Shown: positions 1-10,700, counted from the first letter of the stretch. The stretch: 64,000 nucleotides of DNA from Melampsora larici-populina 98AG31 (GCF_000204055.1 NW_006768793.1:339983-403982), one strand, 5' to 3'. Notes: generated by a model not told the origin, from the sequence alone. Numbers and translations are program-made.

Positions 1-3000
1 TAAATATTGTTCGATTACTTTATTGACGATCTCGCTTTGACCGTCTGTACGTGGGTGGAAAGCGGTTGACGGGTGAAGGCGTATACCTAGGCGTTTGTCA
101 ATTTCTTCCGTGATCTGTGAAATGAAAATACTACCCCTATCTGAGATTATCGTCTTGGGAGTTCCATGAAGCTTCCATACGTTCTTCATCATGAGATCTG
201 CTAGGTCTTCAGCCGACATTGATTCAGTACAAGCAATGAAATGACTCATTTTCGTTAATCTATCCACCACGGTTAATATGCTGTCGTAGCCGTTTGATGC
301 AGGGAGGCCGGTGATAAGGTCATATGAGATATCCGTCCACGGGCCAGCCGGTATCGGTAATGGCTCCAGAGTCCCAAAGGGTTTCTGTGTGGTTGATTTA
401 ACCCTTAGACAAGAGTCACAACCGTCCACGTACCTGTTGACGTACGCTTTCTGAGATGGCCAGATGAAGCTTCTCCTGACCAATCCGAGAGTCTTTGCTC
501 GACCTGGGTGGCCCGCAAGCAATGAGTCGTGTCTGCTTCTTAGTATTGAGTATTTGATGTCGTCGACGTCAGGTACCTCTATTCTACCTTGGTTGTAGAG
601 GATACCATCTTGTACTTTGTAATGCTTCAAAGCTGCTTTCGTCTTGGCTGATATCGGGTTCAAGGTTGCGTTCATCAGTTCCCCTATCCTGTCACACTCT
701 TTGCTTGCGTCTCTGATTCGTTGTATAATTTGATCATCCGTAGGAATGTCCGGTGCCTTAGTGTCAGTTTCAGCGATGCCCAATACATCCACCTCAAACC
801 AGTGCTCAGAATTGTCGAGTGCAACCACTTCATCTTCGAAGAACCCCTCTACGCTAGCAAGCTCGACCGGGAACGTGTCTGGGCCGATGTTTTCGGGTCT
901 TAACAACTGGCCAAAGGTCAATTTTTCCTCGTTAGTAGGCGCCAGGTCCGGTCTTCTAGATAAGGCATCTGGTTTGGTAGCTTTACTGCCGGGTCGGAAT
1001 TTAATCACGAAATCGAAACAGCCCAGTGTCTCCGCCCATCGAGCCTGTCTGCGGGTAAGCTGCTTGGTTGTCATGAAAGACTCCAGGTTACGATGGTCCG
1101 TGTAGACTATCACATCTAGGCGGTTGGGGTTTCCCTCCAGGTAGTGGCGCCACTCTTTGAAAGACGCGACAATCGCCAGTAGTTCCTTATCAAAGATCTC
1201 GTAGTTCCTTTCAGCTTGGACTAGTGATCTGGACAGGTAAGCTACTGGGTGGAGTTCTCCATCGTCCTCGCTGCGTTGTGATAGCACTGCTCCTAATGCA
1301 AAATCGGAGCAGTCACATTCCAGAGTAAACGGCTTGTATGGATCGGCTATCTTCAGTACGGGTGCGGTGGTGAAGGAGGTCTTCAGGCTCTCAAAGGCTT
1401 TTTCGCATTTTTCATCCCAGACATAGTGCGCGTTGAGCTTGGTCAGATTATGAAGTGGTCTTGTGGTTCTTGAAAATTGGTCGATGAAACGTCGGTAAAA
1501 ATTGGCGAATCCAATGAAGCGTTGGAGTTCAGATACTGATTGGGGTGCTGGCCATTCTTTGACGGCTTTCACTTTCGTCGGGTCCATTCTGATTTTATTC
1601 TTAGAGATAATAAGGCCAAGGTATTCAATTTCCTTCTTCGAGAACTCGCATTTTTCGGGTTTCAGCCAGAGTGTATGCTTGGATAGGACGTCAAGTACGC
1701 CATCAACAGCGCCTTTGTGATCTACTTTAGGCTTTGTATAAATCATAATGTCATCCAAGAAGGCCGCGGTGTCTTTACCTATACGTCCCAATAAGATATC
1801 TTGAATAAAGTATTGGAAATAACCAGGGGCGCCTGTTGGCCCAAAAGGCATAGTCAGAGGTGCAAACTGGCCTTGTTTGCATATAAAGGCCAGTTTATCC
1901 TCATCACCCTCTGCTACTCGAAGATTACCGTACGCATTGCGCATATCAAGCTTGGTAAAGTCTTCGGCATCCAGCAAACTGTCGACTAAGTCCATAGTCA
2001 ACGGTAGTGGGTATTTGTTCTTGACGGTTAGGGCGTTGAGCTTACGGTAATCAAAACAAGGGCGCAGATTGCCGTCCTTCTTCCCTGTGAATAACACAGG
2101 GGCAGCCCATGGCGAAGTGGTTCGACGGATAGTCCCGTTGGCTAAGCCTGAATTCACCAATTCCTCCAAAGCAGCGTCCTCGGCTGGTGATAATGGAATT
2201 ATCCTGCTAGCCTGCGGTTGAGCTCCTGGTATCAGTTCGACACGAAAGTCGTAGCGGCGTCTCGGGGGTAGGCGTTGGGCATTGGACTTCCTAAACATGT
2301 GTAAGTGCCTATGATACCTAGACGGGACAATTTCCTCTAGAGCTTTGACGGGTTCGAGTTTCTTTTTGTCGGCGGCGAGTCGTGCTGAGGTTGACCAGGA
2401 CGTCTTGGCTGCTGTGACCTGGATTGATGTGTTATTCAAGGGAGAAACAGGCTTGCCAGCTGTTCGGGTTGAACATGGGTTGGAATCAGTAATAAACTCA
2501 CATTGCGGGGGCGTTGATATATCTAAAAAGACATTAGCCCCCTCGTCACTGTTCCTTGCGTGCCCCTGAGGCTCCTCCTTGGGATCGTCGGGGTTCTGTG
2601 GCGGGACGGACGAGGCCGTATTCACTACGGCCGCAATGCTCGTATCCGGGTCTTGTGTCGTGATGTGTTCGTGGTTTTCGTTGTTTGTGGTGGGTGTAAT
2701 CGTGATAAGGGGGGAACTATCGGGAGATAGAGGGTTGTCATCTGTTTCAAGGTGATTAGGATTAACTGGACTCTCGAACTCACATTGCGGGGATGCTAAC
2801 GTGTCAGAATTGACACACATCCCCTCGTAATTGTGCCTAGCGTCCCTCATGGGGTCCAACGAGTGGCCAGATAAGGGTGTTTTCGGCCAATACGAAACCA
2901 ATGAAGTGGTTGCAACGTGAGTCTCGGCTGGGTGTACCATACTTTTACTCCAGTCAATCAGGTGAAAGTTTTTCTTGATCCATGGCATGCCAAGTATGCC

Positions 3001-3393
3001 GTCGTACGAGTCTTTGAGTCTTGTAATGATGAATGGGGTCGGTAATGGGTCGGATTTGATAAAAAGGTGGGTCTTGAAGGAAGATCGGCTCTCAGAGCCG
3101 TCAAATCCAGTGATCAATTGGTCATGTCGATCAGCACCGGCTATCAAGCCAGCGTGGTAGGCAAATGATTCACTGAGCACATCGTGCGTAGCACCTGAAT
3201 CAATGAGGAACGTAGCGGGAAATGTTTGGGACGGTGTGGCTCGGGGAATTTGGGACATGGATAATGTGGTGTGTAAAAAAATGCGCGGGTCGTTTGTATT
3301 GCACAAGTTCATTCTACTAGATCCCACATTAATTGATGACAAATTCTCCAGGTGGCTCAGGATGGGCACAACCTTCAATCCTGAGCTTCTCCA
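1..3393 (-). CDS. pol: Pol polyprotein (protease, RT, RNase H, integrase) of the minus-strand Gypsy element, 3' end missing
   Basis: Pol has no ATG of its own and is read after a -1 shift out of gag, its first unique codon being TGG at 3393-3391. The retropepsin active site reads LIDSGATHD near 3181-3215, and the domain ends near GMPW at 2980. A long, low-conservation Pro/Thr/Asn-rich linker (about 2400-2900) separates it from RT. RT includes GKKDGNLRPCFDYRKLN near 2030-2085 and the catalytic FLDDIMIY near 1740-1765. RNase H follows at about 1080-1330, with TDHRNLE and KPDALSR motifs. The integrase HHCC finger lies at about 400-540 (HDSLLAGHPG...CDSC). The core has D in WTDISYDLITG (about 325), D in IISDRGSIF (about 140) and E in DGQSEIV (about 35). 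The C-terminus and any chromodomain are outside the window. Confidence 0.92.
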
Positions 3394-4589
3394 TTTTTTG
3401 AAGTTTCAGCTCGTCCTACTCCTTCTAAACTACTGGTATGATTCACCCTCTGATTACTCAACTCTGCGACTTTAATTTCCAATTCAGCTATTTTTGATTG
3501 ATAACCACCTCGACCCTTCCCTTTCCTACTAGCTCTACGATCGGGACATGCGCTGGAGATGTGACCCTGGCCATTGCAGCGGAAGCATAAACCCGCTCGC
3601 ATACGTCGTGCTCGTTCCTCTTCGGACAATCTAACGTAGGCGGCTGATAAATCCATGGCATTGGGGTCTGAGATTCCTGCACTCGTGCTTGGCGTATGGA
3701 AGGTTGGGTTGGTCGCGCCGTGTAATTTACTGTCTATCTTGATAGCTAAATTAGTGATTTGTTCAATTGACGTGAAATCCTCTTGCGTCATAACCATTGC
3801 CACTCTAATCTCCTTTTTCAAACCTTGCTCGTATTGACTAATGAGCGTCGGAGTTTCCCAGCCAGTAGAAGTTGCGTGAATGTTAAATTCATGGGTATAC
3901 GCGGCCACGGTGGTCTTCTGCGATAAGTTTCGCAGCGCGCGTTCCGCCTTCGATTTCTTCTCAGTATCGAAATACATAGCTTTAAAATTTGTAACGAAGC
4001 GTTCAAAGGTTACGAGGTGGGCGGTAGCGGGGTCGAATAACTCCTTTGTCAAGGGTTGCGCCCAACTGCTGGCTGCTCCCGTGAGGTAAGACAGCGAGAA
4101 AACCACCTTACTTCGGTCGTCGGGGAAGAGGTAGGGGTGTGCCAGCATATAGAGCTGGACTTGACTCGCAAAGATCTCTGCGGGTTCGCCTCGAGCGCCG
4201 TTGAATTTATCAGGCGTCGAGACTTTGGGGCCCTTCAGGACCGGTTCAGCTGGTGGTGGCTGTGGCGCAGTGGGTGGTTGAGTGGCTGCAGCAGGTGCAG
4301 ATGGGCCTCGGGATTCCAACGCCGCTAAACGAGCTTCGGACTGCTGGTATCTGGCTTCAGCTTGTCCTCGCATCAGGCGTTCTTCAGCCAATGAGGTGGA
4401 AAGCTCCGCAAGCTTGCGTTGTATGTCTTCGAGAGAGGTCATGTTGGTGTCAGACATATCGATCTCGCTACCGGTAAGGCTAGAATCGGCGTCGAGAAAA
4501 GGGATCGGAGTTTCACTATCAGAGTCCTCCTCCTCTAAAGGAGCACGGTAAGATGGAGACGTGGTTGCGTTTGCTAGTCCAGGGATCAC
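3375..4589 (-). CDS. gag: Gag polyprotein of the minus-strand Gypsy element
   Basis: The 404-residue ORF starts at an ATG at 4589. It has an acidic N-terminus and a predicted coiled-coil stretch around residues 50-90 (MTSLEDIQRKLAELSTSLAE). A Pro/Ala-rich linker follows, then a capsid-like retrotransposon gag domain (about 130-290, containing FERFVTNFKAMYFD). Near residues 335-350 is one CCHC zinc knuckle (CFRCNGQGHISSACP) in a basic context. The role is assembly of virus-like particles and packaging of the element RNA. The C-terminus overlaps pol by 19 nt and contains a slippery heptamer at 3393-3399. Family assignment is firm; domain borders are approximate. Confidence 0.92.
   Translation of the reverse strand: MIPGLANATTSPSYRAPLEEEDSDSETPIPFLDADSSLTGSEIDMSDTNMTSLEDIQRKLAELSTSLAEERLMRGQAEARYQQSEARLAALESRGPSAPAAATQPPTAPQPPPAEPVLKGPKVSTPDKFNGARGEPAEIFASQVQLYMLAHPYLFPDDRSKVVFSLSYLTGAASSWAQPLTKELFDPATAHLVTFERFVTNFKAMYFDTEKKSKAERALRNLSQKTTVAAYTHEFNIHATSTGWETPTLISQYEQGLKKEIRVAMVMTQEDFTSIEQITNLAIKIDSKLHGATNPTFHTPSTSAGISDPNAMDLSAAYVRLSEEERARRMRAGLCFRCNGQGHISSACPDRRASRKGKGRGGYQSKIAELEIKVAELSNQRVNHTSSLEGVGRAETSKNGEAQD
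3393..3399 (-). promoter_or_regulatory. Predicted -1 ribosomal frameshift site A AAA AAT
   Basis: In the gag frame the codons here are TCA AAA AAT, giving the slippery heptamer A AAA AAT just before the gag stop at 3377-3375. Slipping back one base puts the ribosome into the open pol frame. The frame relation is exactly what -1 shifting requires: gag codons end at positions 2 mod 3 and pol codons at 0 mod 3. I did not establish a downstream pseudoknot. Confidence 0.75.
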
Positions 4590-4857
4590 AGTCGGGATCG
4601 ACAGAGTTTTTAGTAAGTAAGATAAGGTTCTGGTGGATTCGGTTTCAGCGTATGCAGATTAGTTAATAAGGTTTTTGATTTCGAATAGTTTCTTGGGTCT
4701 TTTCAACTTTGAATTTCTGAGATCTAGATAAGGTTTTCTAATGAGGTCGAGATTTGCTAGTATTCTGAATCTTGAGGTTCGGTTTTCTTTCGATTTAAGT
4801 CAATTCTACTTGTTTCTTCTTGGTGATCTATCTATAGTCCTTGAGTCTCGTCTATAG

Positions 4858-4867
4858 ATCCGACAAT
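4858..4867 (-). promoter_or_regulatory. Predicted self-primer binding site of the minus-strand Gypsy element
   Basis: One base downstream of the inferred LTR end the minus strand reads ATTGTCGGAT. Its exact complement ATCCGACAAT occurs inside the LTR at 4966-4957. No TGG-initiated tRNA-complementary site is seen. This is the arrangement of the Tf1/sushi self-priming elements, in which the 5' end of the mRNA folds onto the primer site. Confidence 0.55.
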
Positions 4868-4868
4868 A

Positions 4869-5045
4869 TGTTATGGACAGACTTGGGGGTTTTCGGCGAC
4901 GAGGGTCAAGGGAGTTCTGGTGAGGATTTGTATCTATTACCAGTCTTCCTATGTGGATTGTCGGATGAGGGAAAATCTGTACAGGCAATGTATCTACAAC
5001 TATAAGATGGTTCTCGAGCTTGTGACATGTAATGTGAATATGTCA
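4869..5045 (-). repeat. Probable 5' LTR (177 bp) of the minus-strand Gypsy element
   Basis: On the minus strand the segment starts TGACATATTC and ends CCATAACA, the TG...CA ends of an LTR, and lies just upstream of the gag leader. The partner LTR is outside the window, so the limits are inferred. The first bases form a short inverted repeat (GTGACAT/ATGTCAC, 5021-5045). Confidence 0.55.
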
Positions 5046-6855
5046 CTCAAGTGAAATAGAACCAGTTCATAACAAAGATAGCTTCAAACAAAACATCAGT
5101 GAATATATCAGATTGAGAGTAACCATCACTAGGGAATATAATCACCTTGAATGGTTGGAATGGATAGATAACACACAGGAGGACACATGTCTCTCAGACG
5201 CGCTGATCATTTGTAAATTAGGAGTGGTAATGACACATTCTGCTCGAAGTTGGGACACCGTGAAGAGGAGGAACTGTAAGAATAAATCTTGGAAAGAATG
5301 GAAAAAGATGATTATGGATCACTTTGGTACGCCCACTTGGAAGAGGAAAATGGCAATGGCATTCGACCGAGACACCTTCAAATGGGAAAACAGGGAAAAG
5401 CCAACGGCGTGGCTCCTACTTCAGCGTAGAAGAATGGACGCAGCATGGCCGTTTCTTACAATTAGTGAACAAATTGACAAAGTGTTGAGCCTGTGTAACG
5501 GGGATATTGAACATGCAGTTCAATCTCGTATAATCGACCGATCAGACTTTGAATCCTTTATTATAATATTTGAAGACGTAGTAACAAACACCTCGGTGTG
5601 CAGAAGCCTTCAGAAGATGAGGGACAACCGAAGTAGTAATTTTACGAGACGGGAAGGAGCATCCGGCTTCAAAGACTATAAATCTACTGAACATCCGAAG
5701 TCACAAGAACCCGGGAAATATAGAGATTATAAGCAAAGTAAAACTCCAAGTGGCAATACTGGGAAAGTAGCATTTCGGAATGATAATACTAGAGGAGGTA
5801 GGTTTGAGAAGAGACCCATTCATGCTATAAGCAATGATACAGATGCCGAGTATGGTAACGAAGACTTGACAGATAAATCAGACGAAATAGGGGAAGAAGG
5901 ATCGGAATCCTCGGAAGATGACGAGTTAGACTTATGCGTAGGAAACATTGATATGATAGGAACGTATCAAGAAAACGAATCTGTACCTCCTGCAGAGCAG
6001 ATAGTAGAAGAAACGGTACAGATACAGGAACCAACTTTATCTATCAAAGATTTAGCCAAGAATTTGAGGATAGCTGAGGAAGCAAACCTATCAGTCATTC
6101 CCCCACCATTCATTGAACGAGACGAGTTTGAGAGCCCAGAGAGCAGAATCTTCGTCGCCATAAGCATCTCAGGGTTCAGCAGTAACATGCTTTTGAACAC
6201 AGGTATCGAACCCTCAGTGGCATCTACGAAAGTATTGAATAGATACTGGCCGACGTGGCGAACAGACATGAAGACAGTTAGAGGAGACGACATGTACTCT
6301 AAAGATAGGAATATATTAGGAAATATATCGATACCGATCAAGCTAGAACATGCGCATAAGCCATGTTTTCTAGCGGTGAACTTTAGAGTCTTGAACGATG
6401 ACAGTCTGGATCACATGATACTAGGTAGTAGAGATTTGAGAGAATTTCGGTTCTCCATGCACTTGAAAGGAAGATCATGCTGCAAGATACGGACAACAAC
6501 AACGAATGAAACATTTAAGTTTCCAATTATACCCCAACAGATATGGGACGAAGCATACGAAACATACCCTCAGAACCGTATCGCTACGATTACAGTTGAA
6601 TACAAGGATGGGTTGGACATAGCAGAACTGCAGTCACAAGCATCAATACCCCAAGTATGGGAAGAGAGCGAGAAATCATCATCGCAGGTATCCGATGCAA
6701 GACTAATGATGTCCAAACCCGAGAGAGGCAGAGCACACACAACAGGGCAACACTGCATAACATCAGCTTTGCTAAGTAAAGGAGAAAAGGTAGAAGTCCT
6801 ACTTGACAGTGGAGCGGCAATGTTCTATAGTTGTACAACTACTAATGACCGCTAG
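5038..6855 (+). CDS. Gag and protease region of the second Gypsy element (5'-truncated)
   Basis: The frame is open from 5038 and ends at a TAG at 6853-6855. No ATG precedes the conserved part, so the true start is probably lost. Residues encoded at about 5120-5620 resemble a retrotransposon gag capsid domain (tryptophan-rich, WKEWKKMIMDHFGTP). A charged Lys/Arg-rich then acidic linker follows, with no CCHC knuckle seen. From about 6150 to 6470 there is a retropepsin-like fold whose active-site triplet reads LLNTG (Asn codon at 6196-6198) where LLDTG is expected. A second retropepsin-like start, LLDSGA, lies at 6799-6816 and is cut off by the stop and the gap. Why two such motifs occur is unknown. 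Confidence 0.7.
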   Translation: MCHSSEIEPVHNKDSFKQNISEYIRLRVTITREYNHLEWLEWIDNTQEDTCLSDALIICKLGVVMTHSARSWDTVKRRNCKNKSWKEWKKMIMDHFGTPTWKRKMAMAFDRDTFKWENREKPTAWLLLQRRRMDAAWPFLTISEQIDKVLSLCNGDIEHAVQSRIIDRSDFESFIIIFEDVVTNTSVCRSLQKMRDNRSSNFTRREGASGFKDYKSTEHPKSQEPGKYRDYKQSKTPSGNTGKVAFRNDNTRGGRFEKRPIHAISNDTDAEYGNEDLTDKSDEIGEEGSESSEDDELDLCVGNIDMIGTYQENESVPPAEQIVEETVQIQEPTLSIKDLAKNLRIAEEANLSVIPPPFIERDEFESPESRIFVAISISGFSSNMLLNTGIEPSVASTKVLNRYWPTWRTDMKTVRGDDMYSKDRNILGNISIPIKLEHAHKPCFLAVNFRVLNDDSLDHMILGSRDLREFRFSMHLKGRSCCKIRTTTTNETFKFPIIPQQIWDEAYETYPQNRIATITVEYKDGLDIAELQSQASIPQVWEESEKSSSQVSDARLMMSKPERGRAHTTGQHCITSALLSKGEKVEVLLDSGAAMFYSCTTTNDR

Positions 6856-6872
6856 TTCGCCTTCTCGGGATC

Positions 6873-6972
6873 NNNNNNNNNNNNNNNNNNNNNNNNNNNN
6901 NNNNNNNNNNNNNNNNNNNNNNNNNNNNNNNNNNNNNNNNNNNNNNNNNNNNNNNNNNNNNNNNNNNNNNNN
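6873..6972. other. Assembly gap (100 N)
   Basis: Exactly 100 unknown bases, the usual placeholder for a gap of unknown size. It falls inside the protease region, so the upstream TAG at 6853-6855 and the frame relation between the two halves cannot be trusted. Confidence 0.99.
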
Positions 6973-9900
6973 ACAAGAGAAGAAGTTCCTCTTGGGACAC
7001 CGGACAAACCGGAACATAGCAACAGTATCTACAAAGATAGATGAAACTTTTGAGAAAGCATTCAATGAATGTAATATCTCCCCTAGACTGAAGTCTACGG
7101 AGTTACATTCTTTGAAAACAGTAGTGAGAAAATACAAACAAGCTTTTGCGTATGGAGACAACCCAATAGGAACTATTAGAGGACATGAATTGAAGTTGAA
7201 ACTCAATGTGGAAAAACCTTATCCGCCAATCCTGAAGAAACAAGCGTACCCTGCCAGTCCCCGCAGTAGAGATGAAATAGAGAAACATATAGGAGAACTA
7301 GTGAAATTTGGCATCTTACGAAAAGTAGGAGCAGATGAGGAGGTGGATATCACCACACCAGTCATTATAGCATGGCATAATGGGAAATCACGTATGTGTG
7401 GTGATTTCAGGGCGCTTAACACCTTTACGGTACCAGACAGATATCCTATGCCAAGGATAACACATTGTTTGACGAATCTAGGTGCAGCATTATACATCAC
7501 AACGATGGATGTCATGAAAGGGTTCCACCAGAATCAAGTGGACGAATTTAGCCGATATTTACTAAGAATTATATCTCACATGGGAATCCATGAATACCTA
7601 AAAATGCCATTCGGGATCAAAGGTGCACCAGCACATTTTCAACGAATGATGGATACTGAATTCGCAACAGAACTTAGCGAAGGTTGGATGATCATTTATA
7701 TCGATGACATTATAGTTTTTTCTAAAACATGGGAGGATCATTTAACGAAACTAGAACATGTTTTTAAGAAACTTGTCAATTTAGGTATGACAATATCACT
7801 ACAGAAAACAAACTTCGCGTTTGAGGAGCTGAAAGCCCTTGGTCATGTCGTGTTGGGCTTATGGATAGCTATCGACCAAAACAAGGTAGCAGCGGTTCTT
7901 CAGAAGCAAATTCCGCAGACCGTTAAAGAAGTCCAATGTTTTTTAGGATTCGCGAATTACTATAGATCACACTTGGAAGGGTTCGCTAAGGCGAGTGGGC
8001 CACTGTACAAACTACTCCAGAAAGGAGTTACGTTCGAGATGACAGCAGATAGAGTAGCGTCATGGCAACTGCTAAAGAAGAAGCTTACAGAGGCCCCATT
8101 TCTTCTACACCCAGACTTCAAGTTACCATTTAAGGTGTACGTTGACGCCAGCTTCGATGGACTAGGAGCTACATTACAACAAATTCAAATTATAAACAAC
8201 AAACCTTTCGAAGGCTTGATTAGTTGTATATCAAGGAAGCTGAAACAATCAGAACTCAACTATGGGGCGACTCAACTAGAGAACCTATGCCTCGTATGGG
8301 CTTTAGAGAAGTTTCACTATTACCTAGATGGAGCCTTCTTCGAGGTAATCACAGACTGCACAGCGTTGAAATCGCTGTTGAACATGAAGACTCCGAATCG
8401 GCATATGCTCAGGTGGCAAATAGCTATCCAAGAATATCGGTCATGCATGACGATAACACATAGAGAGGGACGCAAGCATGAGAATGCAGATGCGCTGAGC
8501 AGAATGGCTCTCGAGAATAACGTTGAGAACCCAGCGTGGGATCCAGATGATACCAGCAGAGACCTACCCATTATGGGAATCACTATATCGGACTTATCAG
8601 ACGAATTTTATGATAAGGTAAAGAATGACTATACTGAGGAACCGAATACAGTGAAGCTATTAGTAATCATGAAACAAGGGGGCAAGGCATTGGAGCTCGC
8701 GTCCTCTTTGGACAAGGAATGGAAAAAATCTTTTGATGAAGGCAGATATACTCTGCTGAGCGGAATCCTTTATCACCGAGAAAAACATTCTTGCGCGATG
8801 GTAATTACTTCGCAACGGCTGAAGACCGACATACTTAAAATATGTCACGATGACGTAATGTCAGGACACCTATCCAGCGAGAGGACGATAGACAGAGTGA
8901 AGCAGATAGCCTGGTGGCCAGGATGGAGGACGCTAACAGAAGAGTACGTCAGCTCCTGTGATAGATGCCAGAAAGCCAATCGGGCCATGGGCAAAAGACT
9001 AGGTCTCCTTCAACATATTGAAGAACCAAGCGTTCCGTGGGAAGTCATTAATATGGACTTTGTCACGGGACTACCACCGGCAGGACACGATAGTGTAGAC
9101 TGCGTTTTAGTAGTAGTCGACAGATTTTCAAAAAGGTGCAGATTTTTAGCATGCCATAAGAATGCAACAGCCATGGATACGGCGATGCTGTTCTGGGAAA
9201 GGATAATCTCCGACGCAGGGCTACCAAGAGTGATCATTAGCAATCGGGACCCCAAATTCACTTCGGAATTTTGGAAAGGCTTGTTTAGTCTCGCAGGAAC
9301 TTCCTTGGCAATGTCGACAGCGTATCATCCCCAGACGGACGGGTTGGCCGAGAGGATGATTGAGAGCCTGAGTGATCTTATCAGGAGGTATTGTGCATTC
9401 GGATTGCAATTTAAAGACAATAATGGATATACACATGACTGGAAGAGCTTACTCCCAGCATTAGAAATTGCATACAACACAAGTACGCACAGTACTACAG
9501 GGAAATCTCCCTTCGAGATAGAGAGAGGGTTCAACATCAGGACACCGGTAAAGATGTTGAAACCGAAAGACTCTACCTTTCACCCGACGGCATTAGACTT
9601 TCATGACATGCTAGAGAAAGCCAGAAAGCACGCCAGAGACTGCATAATAGCAGCCAAAGAATATAATAAACAACGCTGGGACAAAACCCACAAAGAACCG
9701 ACGTTCAAAATTGGAGACCTAGTGTTGATATCTACGGTAAACTTTACGAATCTGCAAGGACCTAGGAAGATGAAGGATTCTTTTATAGGACCCTATGTGA
9801 TCAAAGCCTTTCATGGCAGTAATGCAGTGGAAGTGATTTTGACAGGGAAAATTGCGCAAAAACATCCAACATTTCCGGTTTCTCTTTTGAAAAAATATGA

Positions 9901-10168
9901 GAAATTGGACGAGGATAAGTTCCCGAACAGGACACCTATAGACCAGAGCGAGCCCCCTATGGAGGAAGAACCAATCGGGGCCATCAAAAAGGTCATCAGC
10001 GATAAAGTAGTGAAGATTCATGGAAAAAGCACAAGACTTTACCTCACACGGTTCAAAGGCAAAGAGGCGGACAAGGATAAATGGCTAGAGGCCAAGGATA
10101 TACCGGATTCAGATAAATTTCTACGGAAGTTCCGGGCAGAAAAACGTGACAGTAAGACTTCACCCTGA
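6973..10168 (+). CDS. pol: Pol polyprotein (RT, RNase H, integrase, chromodomain-like tail) of the second Gypsy element
   Basis: The frame is open from the gap to a TGA at 10166-10168. RT shows RMCGDFRALN (about 7390-7420), GFHQNQ, MPFGIKGAPAHFQ and the catalytic YIDDIIVF (7697-7720). RNase H follows with VDASFDGLGA (8141-8170), the glutamate of LENLCLVWALEKF and KHENADALSRM. Integrase has the HHCC finger (CHDDVMSGHLS...CDRCQ, about 8840-8970), then INMDFVTGLP (about 9047-9076), IISNRDPKF (about 9233-9259) and DGLAERM (about 9338-9358). The second core Asp is Asn (9242-9244), which should abolish catalysis. The last ~60 residues (GAIKKVISDK...DKWLEAKDI) fit a chromodomain, which in chromoviruses directs integration to heterochromatin marks. 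Confidence 0.93.
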
Positions 10169-10210
10169 GGTTGGGGGGCGTCATTGAATTACACCCTTGA
10201 GGTTGGGGAA

Positions 10211-10338
10211 TGTCAGCTCCCGAGCTCTCAAGCAGGAAGAGCCAGAAGAGCTACACTTTTAATAATAAAAATAAATAATAAAATTTTCATTTCCTTCCAT
10301 AAGTATAAAGAGGAAAGCACATGTGATACTATACTTTA
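10211..10338 (+). repeat. 3' LTR of the second Gypsy element, first part
   Basis: The LTR starts TGTCAGCTCC right after a purine-rich tract and is interrupted after 128 bp by the MULE at 10339. The rest continues from 16558. The last 8 bp (10331-10338, ATACTTTA) are the MULE target duplication. Confidence 0.65.
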
Positions 10339-10360
10339 GGAGCTCACTATTTGGCGACCG
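10339..10360 (+). repeat. MULE left terminal inverted repeat
   Basis: It matches the reverse complement of 16528-16549 over 22 bp. Weaker similarity continues for about 20 bp more. It is preceded by the target duplication ATACTTTA. Confidence 0.92.
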
Positions 10361-10700
10361 CCTTCAAAAACCCCAATGCCCGCTTTTTGCGGTACATTAC
10401 CCGCGGGTATCTAGCCAGCTCCCGCCAAATTTCGCCGCAGCCGCAGCCATTTCCGGGCACTGACTCACTCGAGTGCCCTCTTTCTTCAATCAGGGCTTCG
10501 CCATTACACAACCGGGCACTACAAGTCCCAAACCGGTCACAAACCGGGCTTTCACATGCATACACAATCTTGTACAGCATGATCAAACCGGGCACTCCCT
10601 CTTCCAAACCGAATTTGACTAATCCAACACTTACCTCCTCTCGCTTTACTTCCTCTTTCAGCACTTCACACCTCTCTCTCTCTCGTGGTGGCGCCTAACT

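Larger units (their letters stand above)
1..5045 (-). mobile_element. Ty3/Gypsy LTR retrotransposon, minus strand, truncated by the window edge
   Basis: Read on the minus strand, the order is LTR (4869-5045), leader, gag (4589 to 3375), then pol in the -1 frame down to base 1. I translated pol by hand through most of its length and saw no stop. It carries protease, reverse transcriptase, RNase H and integrase in the Ty3/Gypsy order. Gag and pol both look intact, so the element may be young. The other LTR lies left of the window, so LTR identity and the target duplication cannot be read. The right LTR end abuts the 5'-truncated Gypsy element starting near 5038, which suggests that this element inserted into or next to it. 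The boundary at 5045 is inferred from TG...CA ends. Confidence 0.85.
5038..10338 (+). mobile_element. Second Ty3/Gypsy (chromovirus-type) element, 5'-truncated and partly decayed
   Basis: A gag-protease reading frame (5038-6855), an assembly gap and a pol reading frame (to 10168) lie in order. Next come a polypurine tract (gaggttggggaa) and a 3' LTR beginning TGTCAGCTCC at 10211. No 5' LTR or gag ATG is visible; the frame is open only back to 5038, next to the LTR of the minus-strand element. The 3' LTR is interrupted at 10338 by a MULE and resumes at 16558. Decay signs are a stop before the gap, Asn in place of a retropepsin Asp, and Asn in place of an integrase Asp. Confidence 0.85.

Noticed and set aside
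746..3475. Several plus-strand ORFs of 60-119 codons
   Set aside because: They lie opposite the continuous pol frame of the minus-strand Gypsy element and have no family features.
5113..5115. Start of the second Gypsy gag at 5113
   Set aside because: The codon is TTG and the frame is open upstream to 5038, so this is not a credible eukaryotic start.
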